NCBI GenBank assembly: GCA_015698045.1
Contig: BLAL01000040.1
Span: 846,501-910,500, forward strand
DNA: 64,000 nt
Reading direction: 5' to 3'
Source of the DNA: Rhizophagus clarus
Lineage: Eukaryota; Glomeromycota; Glomeromycetes; Glomerales; Glomeraceae
Shown here: in pieces, positions 51,511 to 60,849 of the stretch
Numbering within the stretch: position 1 is the first letter of the stretch
Layout of the letters: each line of letters starts with the position of its first letter
Program-made: the position numbers and the translations under genes
The notes under the pieces: generated by a model
Told to the model about the DNA's origin: nothing
Database searches by the model: none
Seen by the model: the letters and a program-made list of their open reading frames with translations, nothing else

Positions 51511-52959
51511 CTAATAAATGAGTGTGACTTTACTACCATATCCCAAGGAAACAATAGGATAAACTCGAGAAGGAATATTTTTCCATTCAGAAACTAAAGG
51601 TTTTCTATTATCATTTATAGAAAATGCACAAGTTCTGTCTTTCATATCCAGATGAACAGTAACCTTATCCCCTTCTTTAAATTTGGAATCATACCATTTC
51701 CATTCGTTCTTATAATAAACATAACCATCAGATCCAAGAACCCACCCACGATGATCGGTGAAAGAGAAATTACTGAAAGAGAAACTAAAATTGGTTAAGT
51801 CTTCACGAATATCAACTATACCGATATAGATATTTTTACACAACTTTTCAATTAAAATATTCCACTCGTAAACTCCTTTACCCTTGAAGGTTAAATCTCC
51901 TAATATTGATTTAGGCTGTAGAAATGTCCCAACAACCTCCTTGACTTCTCTATCCATAAAACTTCTCAACGCTGGATTATGCGGTACCGTTTCAACGGTA
52001 AATCCATTGTTAAAAATATTAACCAAATTTTTATCATCATCTTTCCATCTAAAAATGGGTATTCCACGAATAAATCCTGATTCCTCATTCTCCGCCATTG
52101 AACGATAAACATCTTTGAGCTTGTTAATTGTATGAATATTAAATGGTTCAACATGTTTTTTGATTTCTTCTACATCCATTCGATTTAAATTAATGTAATC
52201 AATTAATAAAATCAAATGATTTTTTATTTCTTCAGCTTCTTGTGGTTCACAAGGTGAAAAGGAATTTTTATCCAAGATTCCTTCAACGAGTGTTTCATTT
52301 TTTACAACTACTTTAATAGCTTTTATTAAAGAATATTCCCAAATATTAAATTCTGGTGTCGCAAAAGGAATTTGAGTATCAAAAGTTTTTTCTAAAAGAT
52401 ACCTTAAACCTTCCAATGATAATGAATCAATTTCACTTTTTTCTAATTTATTTTTGGATACGCAATTAACTAAAATTTGAGACATTTCATTGTCGACTTT
52501 TAAGGAGAATTTTTTAACACATTCTGATAAAAGTTTTTTTCCAATATCCACTTCTTCGTTAATCAAAGATTTTGTAAATTCAATAACATGATCTTGAAGG
52601 TCAATCAAGTCAAATTGAATGGATGCATAATAAACTTCAACAACATTGTCGGCATTTAATAAGTTTCCAACTTTAGATGTATATAAAAATTCCATTATAA
52701 CTTTCATTGCTGTTGAATTAATATCGTCGAATGAAAGAATATTATTACGCTCTGCTGATTCATTGAAAATGGATGAGTTAAAAACATCTGAACGAGTTGC
52801 TAAAATAGCTTTACATCCATATACCGTTTTTCCATCCGAACATTTTAAAGCAATATCGTAAAACCTTTCATCATTTATTAATATTTTAAAATCATTTTCT
52901 AAAGATCTCCCTCGTGGAGATGAATTATCTTGTTCGCTTATATAATTTCTATTTTTCAT
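51511..52959 (-). CDS. BTB-BACK-SPRY protein, PRGRSLE subtype, with longer pre-SPRY region
   Basis: A 482-residue single-exon protein, the longest in the cluster. Leader MKNRNYISEQDNSS, PRGRSLENDF, BTB (about 21-125), BACK (about 128-285: DSLSLEGLRYLLEKTF, PFATPEFNIWEY), SGFIRGIPIFRWKDD, and SPRY to about 480. The pre-SPRY stretch has ~20 extra residues (PHNPALRSFMDREVKEVVGT), and the SPRY middle contains a Phe/Ser-rich insertion, LTNFSFSFSNFSFTD, in place of the LNKNDQGY of the paralogues. From HRGWVLGSDGYVYYKNEWKW to the end it is nearly identical, also in DNA, to the gene at 31145, although their N-terminal halves differ. This points to gene conversion or recombination. Putative CUL3 adaptor; ligand unknown. 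Confidence 0.92.
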   Translation of the reverse strand: MKNRNYISEQDNSSPRGRSLENDFKILINDERFYDIALKCSDGKTVYGCKAILATRSDVFNSSIFNESAERNNILSFDDINSTAMKVIMEFLYTSKVGNLLNADNVVEVYYASIQFDLIDLQDHVIEFTKSLINEEVDIGKKLLSECVKKFSLKVDNEMSQILVNCVSKNKLEKSEIDSLSLEGLRYLLEKTFDTQIPFATPEFNIWEYSLIKAIKVVVKNETLVEGILDKNSFSPCEPQEAEEIKNHLILLIDYINLNRMDVEEIKKHVEPFNIHTINKLKDVYRSMAENEESGFIRGIPIFRWKDDDKNLVNIFNNGFTVETVPHNPALRSFMDREVKEVVGTFLQPKSILGDLTFKGKGVYEWNILIEKLCKNIYIGIVDIREDLTNFSFSFSNFSFTDHRGWVLGSDGYVYYKNEWKWYDSKFKEGDKVTVHLDMKDRTCAFSINDNRKPLVSEWKNIPSRVYPIVSLGYGSKVTLIY

Positions 52960-53285
52960 TATTTAAATTTAAATATTTTTAATGAACAATCTTAGTAGAT
53001 AAATTTTTTCTTCAAATTTATGTAAAATTCGGGTGGGGATATAAGAAAATTATTTTCAAGAATTTCTTCTTCATTTAACACGTTGTACAAAAGGTCAGCA
53101 GTACAAAATGCTTGCTTATCAAGGTTTCGGGATTTAGGTGGCGCCGCACGACCGTAGCGGTCATTTAAAAAAAATAATGATGGTTGTCTATCTTGGTATT
53201 CTTGTTATTAAACCTGATCTGCAGGTACACGAGCGTTTTTCCAAATCAAATAAATCATAATGCAATATGATCTCTTTATGAGAAA
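52960..53285. promoter_or_regulatory. Divergent region between the 51511 gene and the F-box relic
   Basis: A+T-rich; no E-box and no gene. GGTGGCGCCGC around 53139-53149 is a short G+C-rich patch. Confidence 0.4.
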
Positions 53286-53620
53286 ATGCCTAGATCTAAA
53301 AGTATTTCAATTGGATATCAAATCCAAAAACTGATCTTACCTACATTTGAATTCATTATTAGTAAGTTCAAGCTGTTATTACTTGAAATACTTTTACTTA
53401 CAAATATGGTAGCTTGTAGAATTAAAAATATCGGATGTCATAATTATACTTTGAAGATCAATGCGTAAATTTAGAGAAATTTGAACTTCCTGCATCTTAT
53501 TTTGATTATGAAAAAGAGAAATATATCAATAAGTATAAGAATAATGGCATATTCAAAGATTTTACACGTGTTAAAAGGAAATGTAATTCTAAAATAATTA
53601 CAGTATTATAATTTTTTCAA
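53286..53620 (+). pseudogene. F-box/LRR gene relic (C-terminal pieces)
   Basis: In the frame opening at 53286 the stretch KFKLLLLEILLLTNMVACRI, then KNIG, parallels PNLETFQLDDITLISTVACM, then IKNSG, of the F-box protein at 56250. After a stop and frame change, YFDYEKEKYINKYKNNGIFK, then DF, parallels its C-terminus (EEFVEYAEIINRYKNDGVIK, then DF). The intervening ~200 residues and the F-box are missing, so this is an internally deleted, dead copy. CACGTG at 53575 falls inside it. Confidence 0.65.
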
Positions 53621-56249
53621 CAGTGTGTTCAATATAATGTTGAATTCTGGTTTCTTTATATATAAATTGTTACTAGTATGATATCATATATTATTATCAT
53701 CGGAAATTCTTCTTTTTCTTGCAAAGCATCTTAGCTTCCAAAAGTAGAAGTAATTCAGAAGAACTGATGACAATCTCATTTAAATTATTTTTGGTGTTTA
53801 TCGATCTAAAAAAAAAAAAAAAAAATGAAAAAAGAAAAAAAAAAAACTAAATACTCAGTCACTACGGTTATTAAGTAAAGTATCTATTTTATTCAGGTTT
53901 AGCATCCTAATTCTAAGTTATCTTTTAAGAAGAGGAATTTATTTCCATTATACTGTTGTTAATAAGATTTGCAAAGTCAACCTAGTGGTTTTGTACTTTT
54001 TAGTACCACTTTACGAAGGAAAAATAATAAATTATTATTATATATTTTCTGCATATTAAATTTTCACCTTATATTCAAATTTTATTCAGTAATTTACGTA
54101 AGAAGGCATACGCAATAAGCATTTCGCAACATTGAATTTTTGCAATAGGTGAATTCTGTAGTATCTTAGAGTTTCTGATCCGCTTGTATTTTAAACAATC
54201 CAAAATACGACATTTTAACTATAGAATTAAGCAAACTAATTAATAATTAATTATAATATAAGCATTTAAAAATTTTTTACACAATTAAATATCAAAATTC
54301 TGAAACGAGATTTAGAGTTAAACAACAAAAGCATTTCATTCTTTTATATAAAGATTTATGAGATTTGTTATTTTATCTGCAAAGAATCTGCGGATAGCAC
54401 TATATTGCTAGTGAAGTTCATTACGAATTCTTTCCAGATGATCTCTCACACCATCATAAATAAATAATCGTTAACTTTGTAAAAAAGAACGTTACCTACC
54501 GTATAGCATTCATATGGTAATTATAGCATCTCCCTTTTCCCATATTCCCGTGTATAGTATCCGTCTTCAATTCGTAATATCTGCACATTTGATGACTAAA
54601 TAATTGAGGAGTAATTCTTTAAAGCAGTGTCACTAGCAAGTTCTATTCAAATTATTGCTGTGACGAATCTGAAAATTGCAACCATGTTTAATGATATTAT
54701 AATAATCATTCTTTATCCATTCTTGATTATTATGTGGCACGTTATGTCGAGATCGTACTAAATTAATTATTTTTATAGCTTTCATTCCCCTTCTTACTTT
54801 CTTTTTTTTTTCGTTTGTCTATATAATTAGAAAGAGTGGAAGATCGTGTCGTTGAGGAAGCACCCTTTGAACATTCTGTGGAGCTCATTTGTAGAATTCA
54901 TCATATTTTATACTTACATCAGATAAGCATTTCATTGAACTCGAAAAGTTTTTGATACTTGCTAAAAGTTAAGTCATGATTAATATACAATAAAATTTTG
55001 ATGAAACAAATGCTGGAAGTATTGAAAGATTTTTTTTTTTTTTTAAAAAAAAAAAAAATCACTCTGTAATTAATAATAAGGTTTTAATATGTAAAAATAA
55101 GTTTTATTCACGACCCCCATTAATTACATTAATTACACGCTAAGGTATAATTATTTCATCATATTTTTTAGGCAGAAGAACATAAAAACTATCACTAATT
55201 TGATTGGAGCGAAATAAAAACTATCACTAATTTGATTGGAGCGAAAAAAAAGCTATCACTAATTTATTGGAGCGAATCTCCAATGATGAAGGATATTACA
55301 ACCCACGAAGCGGAAAAGAATCTATATTCTAAAGATAAGGGTTATATTTTAAAGATTTATATCCTAGAAGTTCTGGCATCAAACTCATCATAGGTTCCAG
55401 ATAATAACAAATTTGTCGTATAGGGCTGTTGACTGCCATGGAAAATCTAAGAGTATTTTTGTAAGCCTTCAATTTAATAATAATATAAATAAATCAAAAA
55501 AAAATATACCTTTTCTTAAGTTTTATCTTCAAGTTGCTTTAAAATCATCATCCGACCAATTTTGATAGTAAAGTAGAATTTTGTGAAAGTTTCCATTTCC
55601 CAAACGTCATAAAATAAATAAAGTAAATAAAATAATCACCCAGAGTGAGAATATAAGGTTTGTACAAATTTTATACCAACATCAATACGATTTATGTAAT
55701 AAGACTCGCTAGGAAAAATAAACAAACAATATTAATTATTTGACATGTGAGTCTAGATAACATAATGATAAAATATAATCAAATGAATTAAAAAAGTTTA
55801 GATCTTTTAACCTAATAAAAATAAAAAGATAAAAATAAAGAAACTTTCGTTCATTATTATCATTTTCTTTTTTTATATAAATGCTCAAATAATTTTACCT
55901 GATTAATTGTTATCTGCTAACTGTCAATAAGAATTCCTTTGATTAAAAACATGCCTTAAAAAAAATTTGATTTTCCTTTTAAAATAGAGAAACAAGATTT
56001 CAAAATTCTTTTGTTTGTATAAATTACTATTCGAATGTTAAATCTAGAATCAGCATTACTGTATATGCTATTTCCAGGTCAATAACAAATTTACGTGTTT
56101 ATATATGAATATAGAAATAGTAATATCTATGTACATCATTTTCGGATCGATTCAATTTTGGTGCCTTTTTAAACAATCCAAATATGGATTTTGATGCCGT
56201 ATTTCTTGTAGCCGTTTAATCCTTTCTCGTAAATTTCTTTGAAATAAGC
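53621..56249. other. Gene-free region with a short tandem repeat
   Basis: Three copies of a ~31-bp unit (AAAACTATCACTAATTTGAT, then TGGAGCGAAA) lie at 55184-55277. There is a long T/A inverted homopolymer at 55028-55060. No gene was recognised in 2.6 kb. The last 250 bp is the promoter of the F-box gene at 56250. Confidence 0.5.
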
Positions 56250-57737
56250 ATGTCAAAACTTAATAGAGATATTCTTTTCATGTTATTTGAAGAATTACAA
56301 GATGATTCAAAATCTCTTTTTTCATGTCTAATAGTGAATAAACTCTGGTGTGAAACCGCGATTCCGATTCTCTGGAAGAATCCTTGGCGCTATAATATTA
56401 ATTATCACAGTAAAAATTCCTTATTCAACATCATTACTTCATCTTTTTCCGATGATATTAAAAATTTTCTATCAGGAAAAGGGATAAAATTGTCTTCAGT
56501 TTCATTTCAACCACTTTTATTTGATTATTTGTCTTTTTGCAGAAGTATGAATGTGAATGTAATAAATGATGTAATTTCTATCGGATCTTGTCTTGCTTAT
56601 AATCAGTTTCTTTTGCAACAAGAATTTTATAGTCTCTTTATGAAAAAATTTCCCGAGTTAAAGTATTTAGACATAAGATCAATTGAACATCAAATCTTTT
56701 ATTTCCCAAGAGCTGTGGCTTGTCTTGATTCACTTTATGAATTAACATGTGAAACATCAACTGAACCCTCATATTTTTATGGATTAGCACGTATTTGTGA
56801 TAAAATCGAAAACCTAATTATTTATAATGCATCTCCAAAAGTTAATCGTGGAATTATTAAGTTAATTGAAGTTCAACGGAGGTTAAAATACTTTGAGTGG
56901 GAAGATGATTGTGAAGAATTTGAAGAATACTTTGATATTGTTGATATTTATGAAGAAACCTTCTTGGCATTGGCGAAAAAAGCGGATACTCTCATTCATT
57001 TTGTTACGAACTTTCAAGAAGAATATGAATTCACATTCCCATCAAGAATACTTTCAGAGTTTCATAATTTAAAAACATTGAAACTTAATTTTCACCCCAT
57101 ATTTGATTATAGTTATGATGAACAACTGAAAATGTCAGATTATCCTAATCTTGAAACATTTCAATTAGACGATATTACTTTAATCAGTACAGTCGCTTGT
57201 ATGATTAAAAATAGTGGTGGGCGTCTCAGGAAAATTTTAGTTAATAATTATGATGTTGTTGAAGATAATTTCAATGAAGAATCTCTTGTTCTTATCAATG
57301 CAGTTCGTGAACATTGTCCCTTAATCGAATGTTTATCACTTGCATTTCCATCATCAGATGAACATTTCGTTGATCTCGAAAAATTACTTTTACATTGTCA
57401 AAAATTGAGAGTTTTAGCAATAAGTATATCAAATGTCAATGAAATATCACGCGAACAAATGCCAACGGATAGAGGAAAATTATTGAGAGCGCTAACTAGA
57501 TCATCATCGACTAATCTAAGGGAAATTAGATTTTTTGAACATTTTAAATTTTCTAGCGAATCTTTAGAGGAATTCTTAGAAAGTTGGAAAGAACGACCCG
57601 CACTTTCTATATTCACGTGTGATCTCGGTTATAAGAAAGAAGAATTTGTGGAATATGCGGAGATAATCAACAGATATAAGAATGATGGCGTAATTAAAGA
57701 TTTTAAATTTGTTGTTAAGGAACTTATGCATTTTTAA
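56250..57737 (+). CDS. F-box/leucine-rich-repeat-like protein
   Basis: A 495-residue single-exon protein. F-box-like motif at 3-45 (LNRDILFMLFEELQDDSKSL, FSCLIVNKLWCETAIPILWK, NPW). The remainder is LRR-like: FPELKYLDIRSIE, CDKIENLIIYNAS, FHNLKTLKLNFHP, YPNLETFQLDDIT, CPLIECLSLAFPS, CQKLRVLAISISN, STNLREIRFFEHF. The C-terminal module, EIINRYKNDGVIKDFKFV, is a family signature also seen in the relic at 53286. By family it should be a substrate receptor of SCF ubiquitin ligase; the substrate is unknown. It is only distantly similar to the F-box gene at 35491 (shared W-C-E-x-A-I and ILWKNP/FLWKNP). Confidence 0.88.
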   Translation: MSKLNRDILFMLFEELQDDSKSLFSCLIVNKLWCETAIPILWKNPWRYNINYHSKNSLFNIITSSFSDDIKNFLSGKGIKLSSVSFQPLLFDYLSFCRSMNVNVINDVISIGSCLAYNQFLLQQEFYSLFMKKFPELKYLDIRSIEHQIFYFPRAVACLDSLYELTCETSTEPSYFYGLARICDKIENLIIYNASPKVNRGIIKLIEVQRRLKYFEWEDDCEEFEEYFDIVDIYEETFLALAKKADTLIHFVTNFQEEYEFTFPSRILSEFHNLKTLKLNFHPIFDYSYDEQLKMSDYPNLETFQLDDITLISTVACMIKNSGGRLRKILVNNYDVVEDNFNEESLVLINAVREHCPLIECLSLAFPSSDEHFVDLEKLLLHCQKLRVLAISISNVNEISREQMPTDRGKLLRALTRSSSTNLREIRFFEHFKFSSESLEEFLESWKERPALSIFTCDLGYKKEEFVEYAEIINRYKNDGVIKDFKFVVKELMHF

Positions 57738-58127
57738 AAACATTGGATCAGTTAAACTTGAATTCTATTATTTTTAAGTTTATTATTATCATAATATAAT
57801 TTAGTATATTATTATATAATAAAAATCATTTTATGCAACGTAGATGTTTTTGATGATATTATTTTGATGTAATTTTTAATTTGGGTTTATTTACACAAGA
57901 GGTTTAACATCCCAATTAGATTTGATAATGTTATTTTAACGTTTTTGATGAATGTCCGGAGGTAATGAAGGTGAGTCTGTAACGCGTGATAATTGGCAAA
58001 GAAGTGAATATTGAGTCGGAAAAATAATTTTTTTGTTTATATTCACAGATATTATGGATATTTCTCTTTTTTTCTATTGACGTAACAACATTATCATTTT
58101 CAAAGGAAGGAAAAATTGGGTTATGTT
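57738..58127. other. 3' flank of the F-box gene
   Basis: A+T-rich; no gene. The 72-codon minus frame at 57931-58149 is unsupported. Confidence 0.4.
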
Positions 58128-58263
58128 CAGTGTTGGGCATCTTGTTCAATTGGACATCTGGACATGTGTTTCAATTGTCCAATTGCTTTTTATTATTGGA
58201 ATTGTCTAATTGGATGTCTAATATCCAATTATATCAATTGGACATTATCCAAATCCAACACTA
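58128..58263. mobile_element. 136-bp hAT-like MITE
   Basis: The ends are CAGTGTTGG and, inverted, TAGTGTTGG; flanking 8-mers GTTATGTT (58120-58127) and ATTATGTT (58264-58271) match at 7 of 8 positions, the size expected for a hAT target duplication. The interior consists of repeated, partly inverted CAATTGGACAT / TCCAATT strings, so it can form a hairpin. Non-autonomous; no coding capacity. Confidence 0.8.
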
Positions 58264-58271
58264 ATTATGTT

Positions 58272-59017
58272 TGAAATAGAAACTTTATCAAATTCGTCAT
58301 GTCGAGGTCAAAAAAAAATTCTCAGGGATCAATTCACGGAAATCACAGAAGTACCAAAGTATTTAATTTTGTCAAATTCTATAATCGAATTACTGATCAA
58401 AATTTTCTGCGTTACTAAAGTGACATACAAAATTTTCTAGAAACGATGCAAATTTCCGGTAATATTTTTACGTTGTAGATACTTGCTTATACTTTAACAT
58501 TCTTTATTATTTTAATTTTAATCCGAAATTTGATCGTAATCTGGTCAAGGTCTCTTATGAACGGAAATGTTAGTAACAGTCCGTTGAAATAAAACAAATT
58601 ATCTATGAAAAAAAGGATTTTAATTTACAATTTTTTGGAAGGAGGTGATTGGAGTTTCGATTCTTTGAAAATAAGCAATTAATTTAATCCTATTTAGGGA
58701 TAATAGTATCCTCTTCACTGTCTTATTTCTTTATGTTTTTATCATATTTGTATTTCGTTATTTTTTTTTTTTACTCATAAATTATTAGAATGGTTATCAT
58801 TTATTTAAACAGCCCGGTCCGGATTTAAATTGATTTAGAATTGGATGATTTTTTCTTAATTTATTTAAATTTTTAAATAGAAACCATGTTTTTCTACAAT
58901 TAATTAAAATAATATATTTATTCTTAAGTCTTCTTTATAAAATGTTTCATTCTTTACCACTACCTTCCTAGTTCCTACTATTTACATTACTTAATACACT
59001 ACAAATTTTAGTAATCA
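58272..59017. other. Gene-free region
   Basis: A+T-rich; nothing recognised. Confidence 0.4.
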
Positions 59018-59090
59018 ACAAAGATATTCTTTTATTCGATTTTTGAAGCATTGCAAGAAGATTCAAAATCTTTACGTATGATGATAAGTA
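59018..59090 (+). pseudogene. F-box motif fragment
   Basis: One frame reads IFFYSIFEALQEDSKSLR, parallel to ILFMLFEELQDDSKSLF of the gene at 56250, and the DNA is similar (AAAGATATTCTTTTATTCGA..). No continuation of the gene follows, so this is a short relic. Confidence 0.55.
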
Positions 59091-59799
59091 TGAAAGTGAT
59101 GAATATACATACGTATTATTATGAATAATACTATGTGATTTTAGATGTCTGTTTTTTGATAAACCTTTAATTTGATTAAGATTAGACATTTTTCTATCAC
59201 GTTTTAACAACTAAAATATATTTTTAGAAGTGATAATTTATACAGTATTGAAATATTTAATTTACAGAAAAAATTAAAAGGAATAGAAATATACTGCCTT
59301 ACTAACTTTCAAAAAATTTCTCCAAAGTTTCAAAAGAAATGAAAAAAAAAATCAAAAACCTAAATTCTCTAAAATTAATAAAAGTCAATCTTGCTAGTAT
59401 AATAATTGTTTTTCGTAATAAAGTTAATAAATTATCAATCCAAAACTAAAACAATTCACGAAGTTAATCAAAATAAAAAGTAATACCCATTTTTTTTGGT
59501 ATTAATTCTCAGACCCTATTCTCGTATCTGAACGCTTTACATAGGTTGTTGATATTCCTGAACCTCATGATATTGTTAATATTACAGAAAGAGTAGAGGG
59601 AGAAGAAGAAAGTATATAAAACAGTGGGTCATCTTGTTGATTTCTTTATTATTATGTTGTTAATCGACTTGAGTTCAGTATGAGTTGACAAACTCCAAAT
59701 TTATAGCTTTGGATTTGTCCAACTTTTTTCGTTTTTTAATTATGCGAGTTCCATCCTTAATTTTAACTTTGCAGGTTTCATTGTTCCTTATGGATTTTG
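59091..59799. other. Gene-free region
   Basis: A+T-rich; nothing recognised apart from a small minus-strand frame (58968-59210) that I do not support. Confidence 0.4.
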
Positions 59800-60115
59800 T
59801 TCTTGATCTATTATGGTTTCATGACTTTCGTCCTTGATCTCTATTGTGATTCCTTAATTCCTTTCATATCCTTCCCATTCTCTATCATTTCCCATAATCC
59901 TTTTCATATCCTTTTCATCCTCTTTGTTCTTTTGTCTTTCTTTCTATTCCTTTTCAACTCCTTTTGTTCCTGACCGTTCTTTCTGTTATTCTTCTATTAT
60001 TTCTTACATTAATTCCCGTTCTTTCTTTATTCTTCTATTATTTCTTACATTATTTCCATCAATTTATTATCGCATTTTCTCCCTTTTTATCACTATAATA
60101 CTTTCATTATAATAA
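59800..60115. repeat. Pyrimidine-rich tract with a direct repeat
   Basis: The plus strand is strongly T+C-biased (CTTTCATATCC, CCTTTTCATATCC and similar). A ~38-bp unit, GTTCTTTCT.TTATTCTTCT, then ATTATTTCTTACATTA, is present twice in tandem at about 59978-60052. The 62-codon frame here is an effect of the composition. Confidence 0.6.
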
Positions 60116-60651
60116 TATTATCAGGTTTTTCTTTTGTGCCATTATTACTGGCCCTCGTAAAATAACACTGTTTTTCTAATCAATAATTTTTCAAATAAAT
60201 GTTTTTAAAATCATTGTAAGTACATAACTTTTTAGTTATACCTCAGAGACTACCTTACTCCAAATCGTAGGGCATCTCAAGAGTGTCGAATAAAATTTAC
60301 TTTAGTTAAACTCAAATTATTAAAAACAGATGTTCACTTGGATTACGTGATTATCCGGAATTACGATGTTCAACCGGAATTAAGAAATTTCAAATTTTAA
60401 AAAATTATAAAGGTAAAAAAAATTTAAAATTAAATCATTAAAAAATTAAATTCAAATTAGTAGTAAAATTATATTGTAAGAGTAAAATTAAAAATCTGAA
60501 ATTAAAAAATATAAAATATAAATTTGATTAATTTTTCTATCTGTATAAAAAAATAAAAAAAATTAAAGATAAAAAAAAAAAAGTATTAATTAAAAAATAA
60601 AATACCTTATTTAAAGATTCATTAGCATTTATATAATAATTTCTAATAGTA
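60116..60651. other. Gene-free region
   Basis: Becomes progressively more A+T-rich; no gene. Confidence 0.4.
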
Positions 60652-60849
60652 CAGTAACACCTCCATAAGTGCACCCTCTATAAGTGCACATATTATGTAA
60701 ATTCTCTCTATGTGCACAGTACACTTGAGTCCCAACTTATAAGAGCCCTTAATATTTTATTCTCTATAAATGCACTCCCTCTTTAAGTGCATATTTTGCT
60801 ATTTTTTTACTATGGTCCCAAGAGGGGTGCATTTATAGAGATGCTACTG
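60652..60849. mobile_element. 198-bp pogo/Tigger-like MITE (Tc1/mariner superfamily)
   Basis: The left end is CAGTAACACCTCCATAAGTG and the inverted right end is CAGTAGCATCTCTATAAATG; both continue into CACCC.CT. The element is flanked by TA on both sides (60650-60651 and 60850-60851), the target duplication of Tc1/mariner elements. CAGTA.C.CCTC.ATAA ends are typical of pogo/Tigger. Internal sub-repeats of (A/G)TAA(A/G)TGCAC are present. No coding capacity. Confidence 0.85.
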
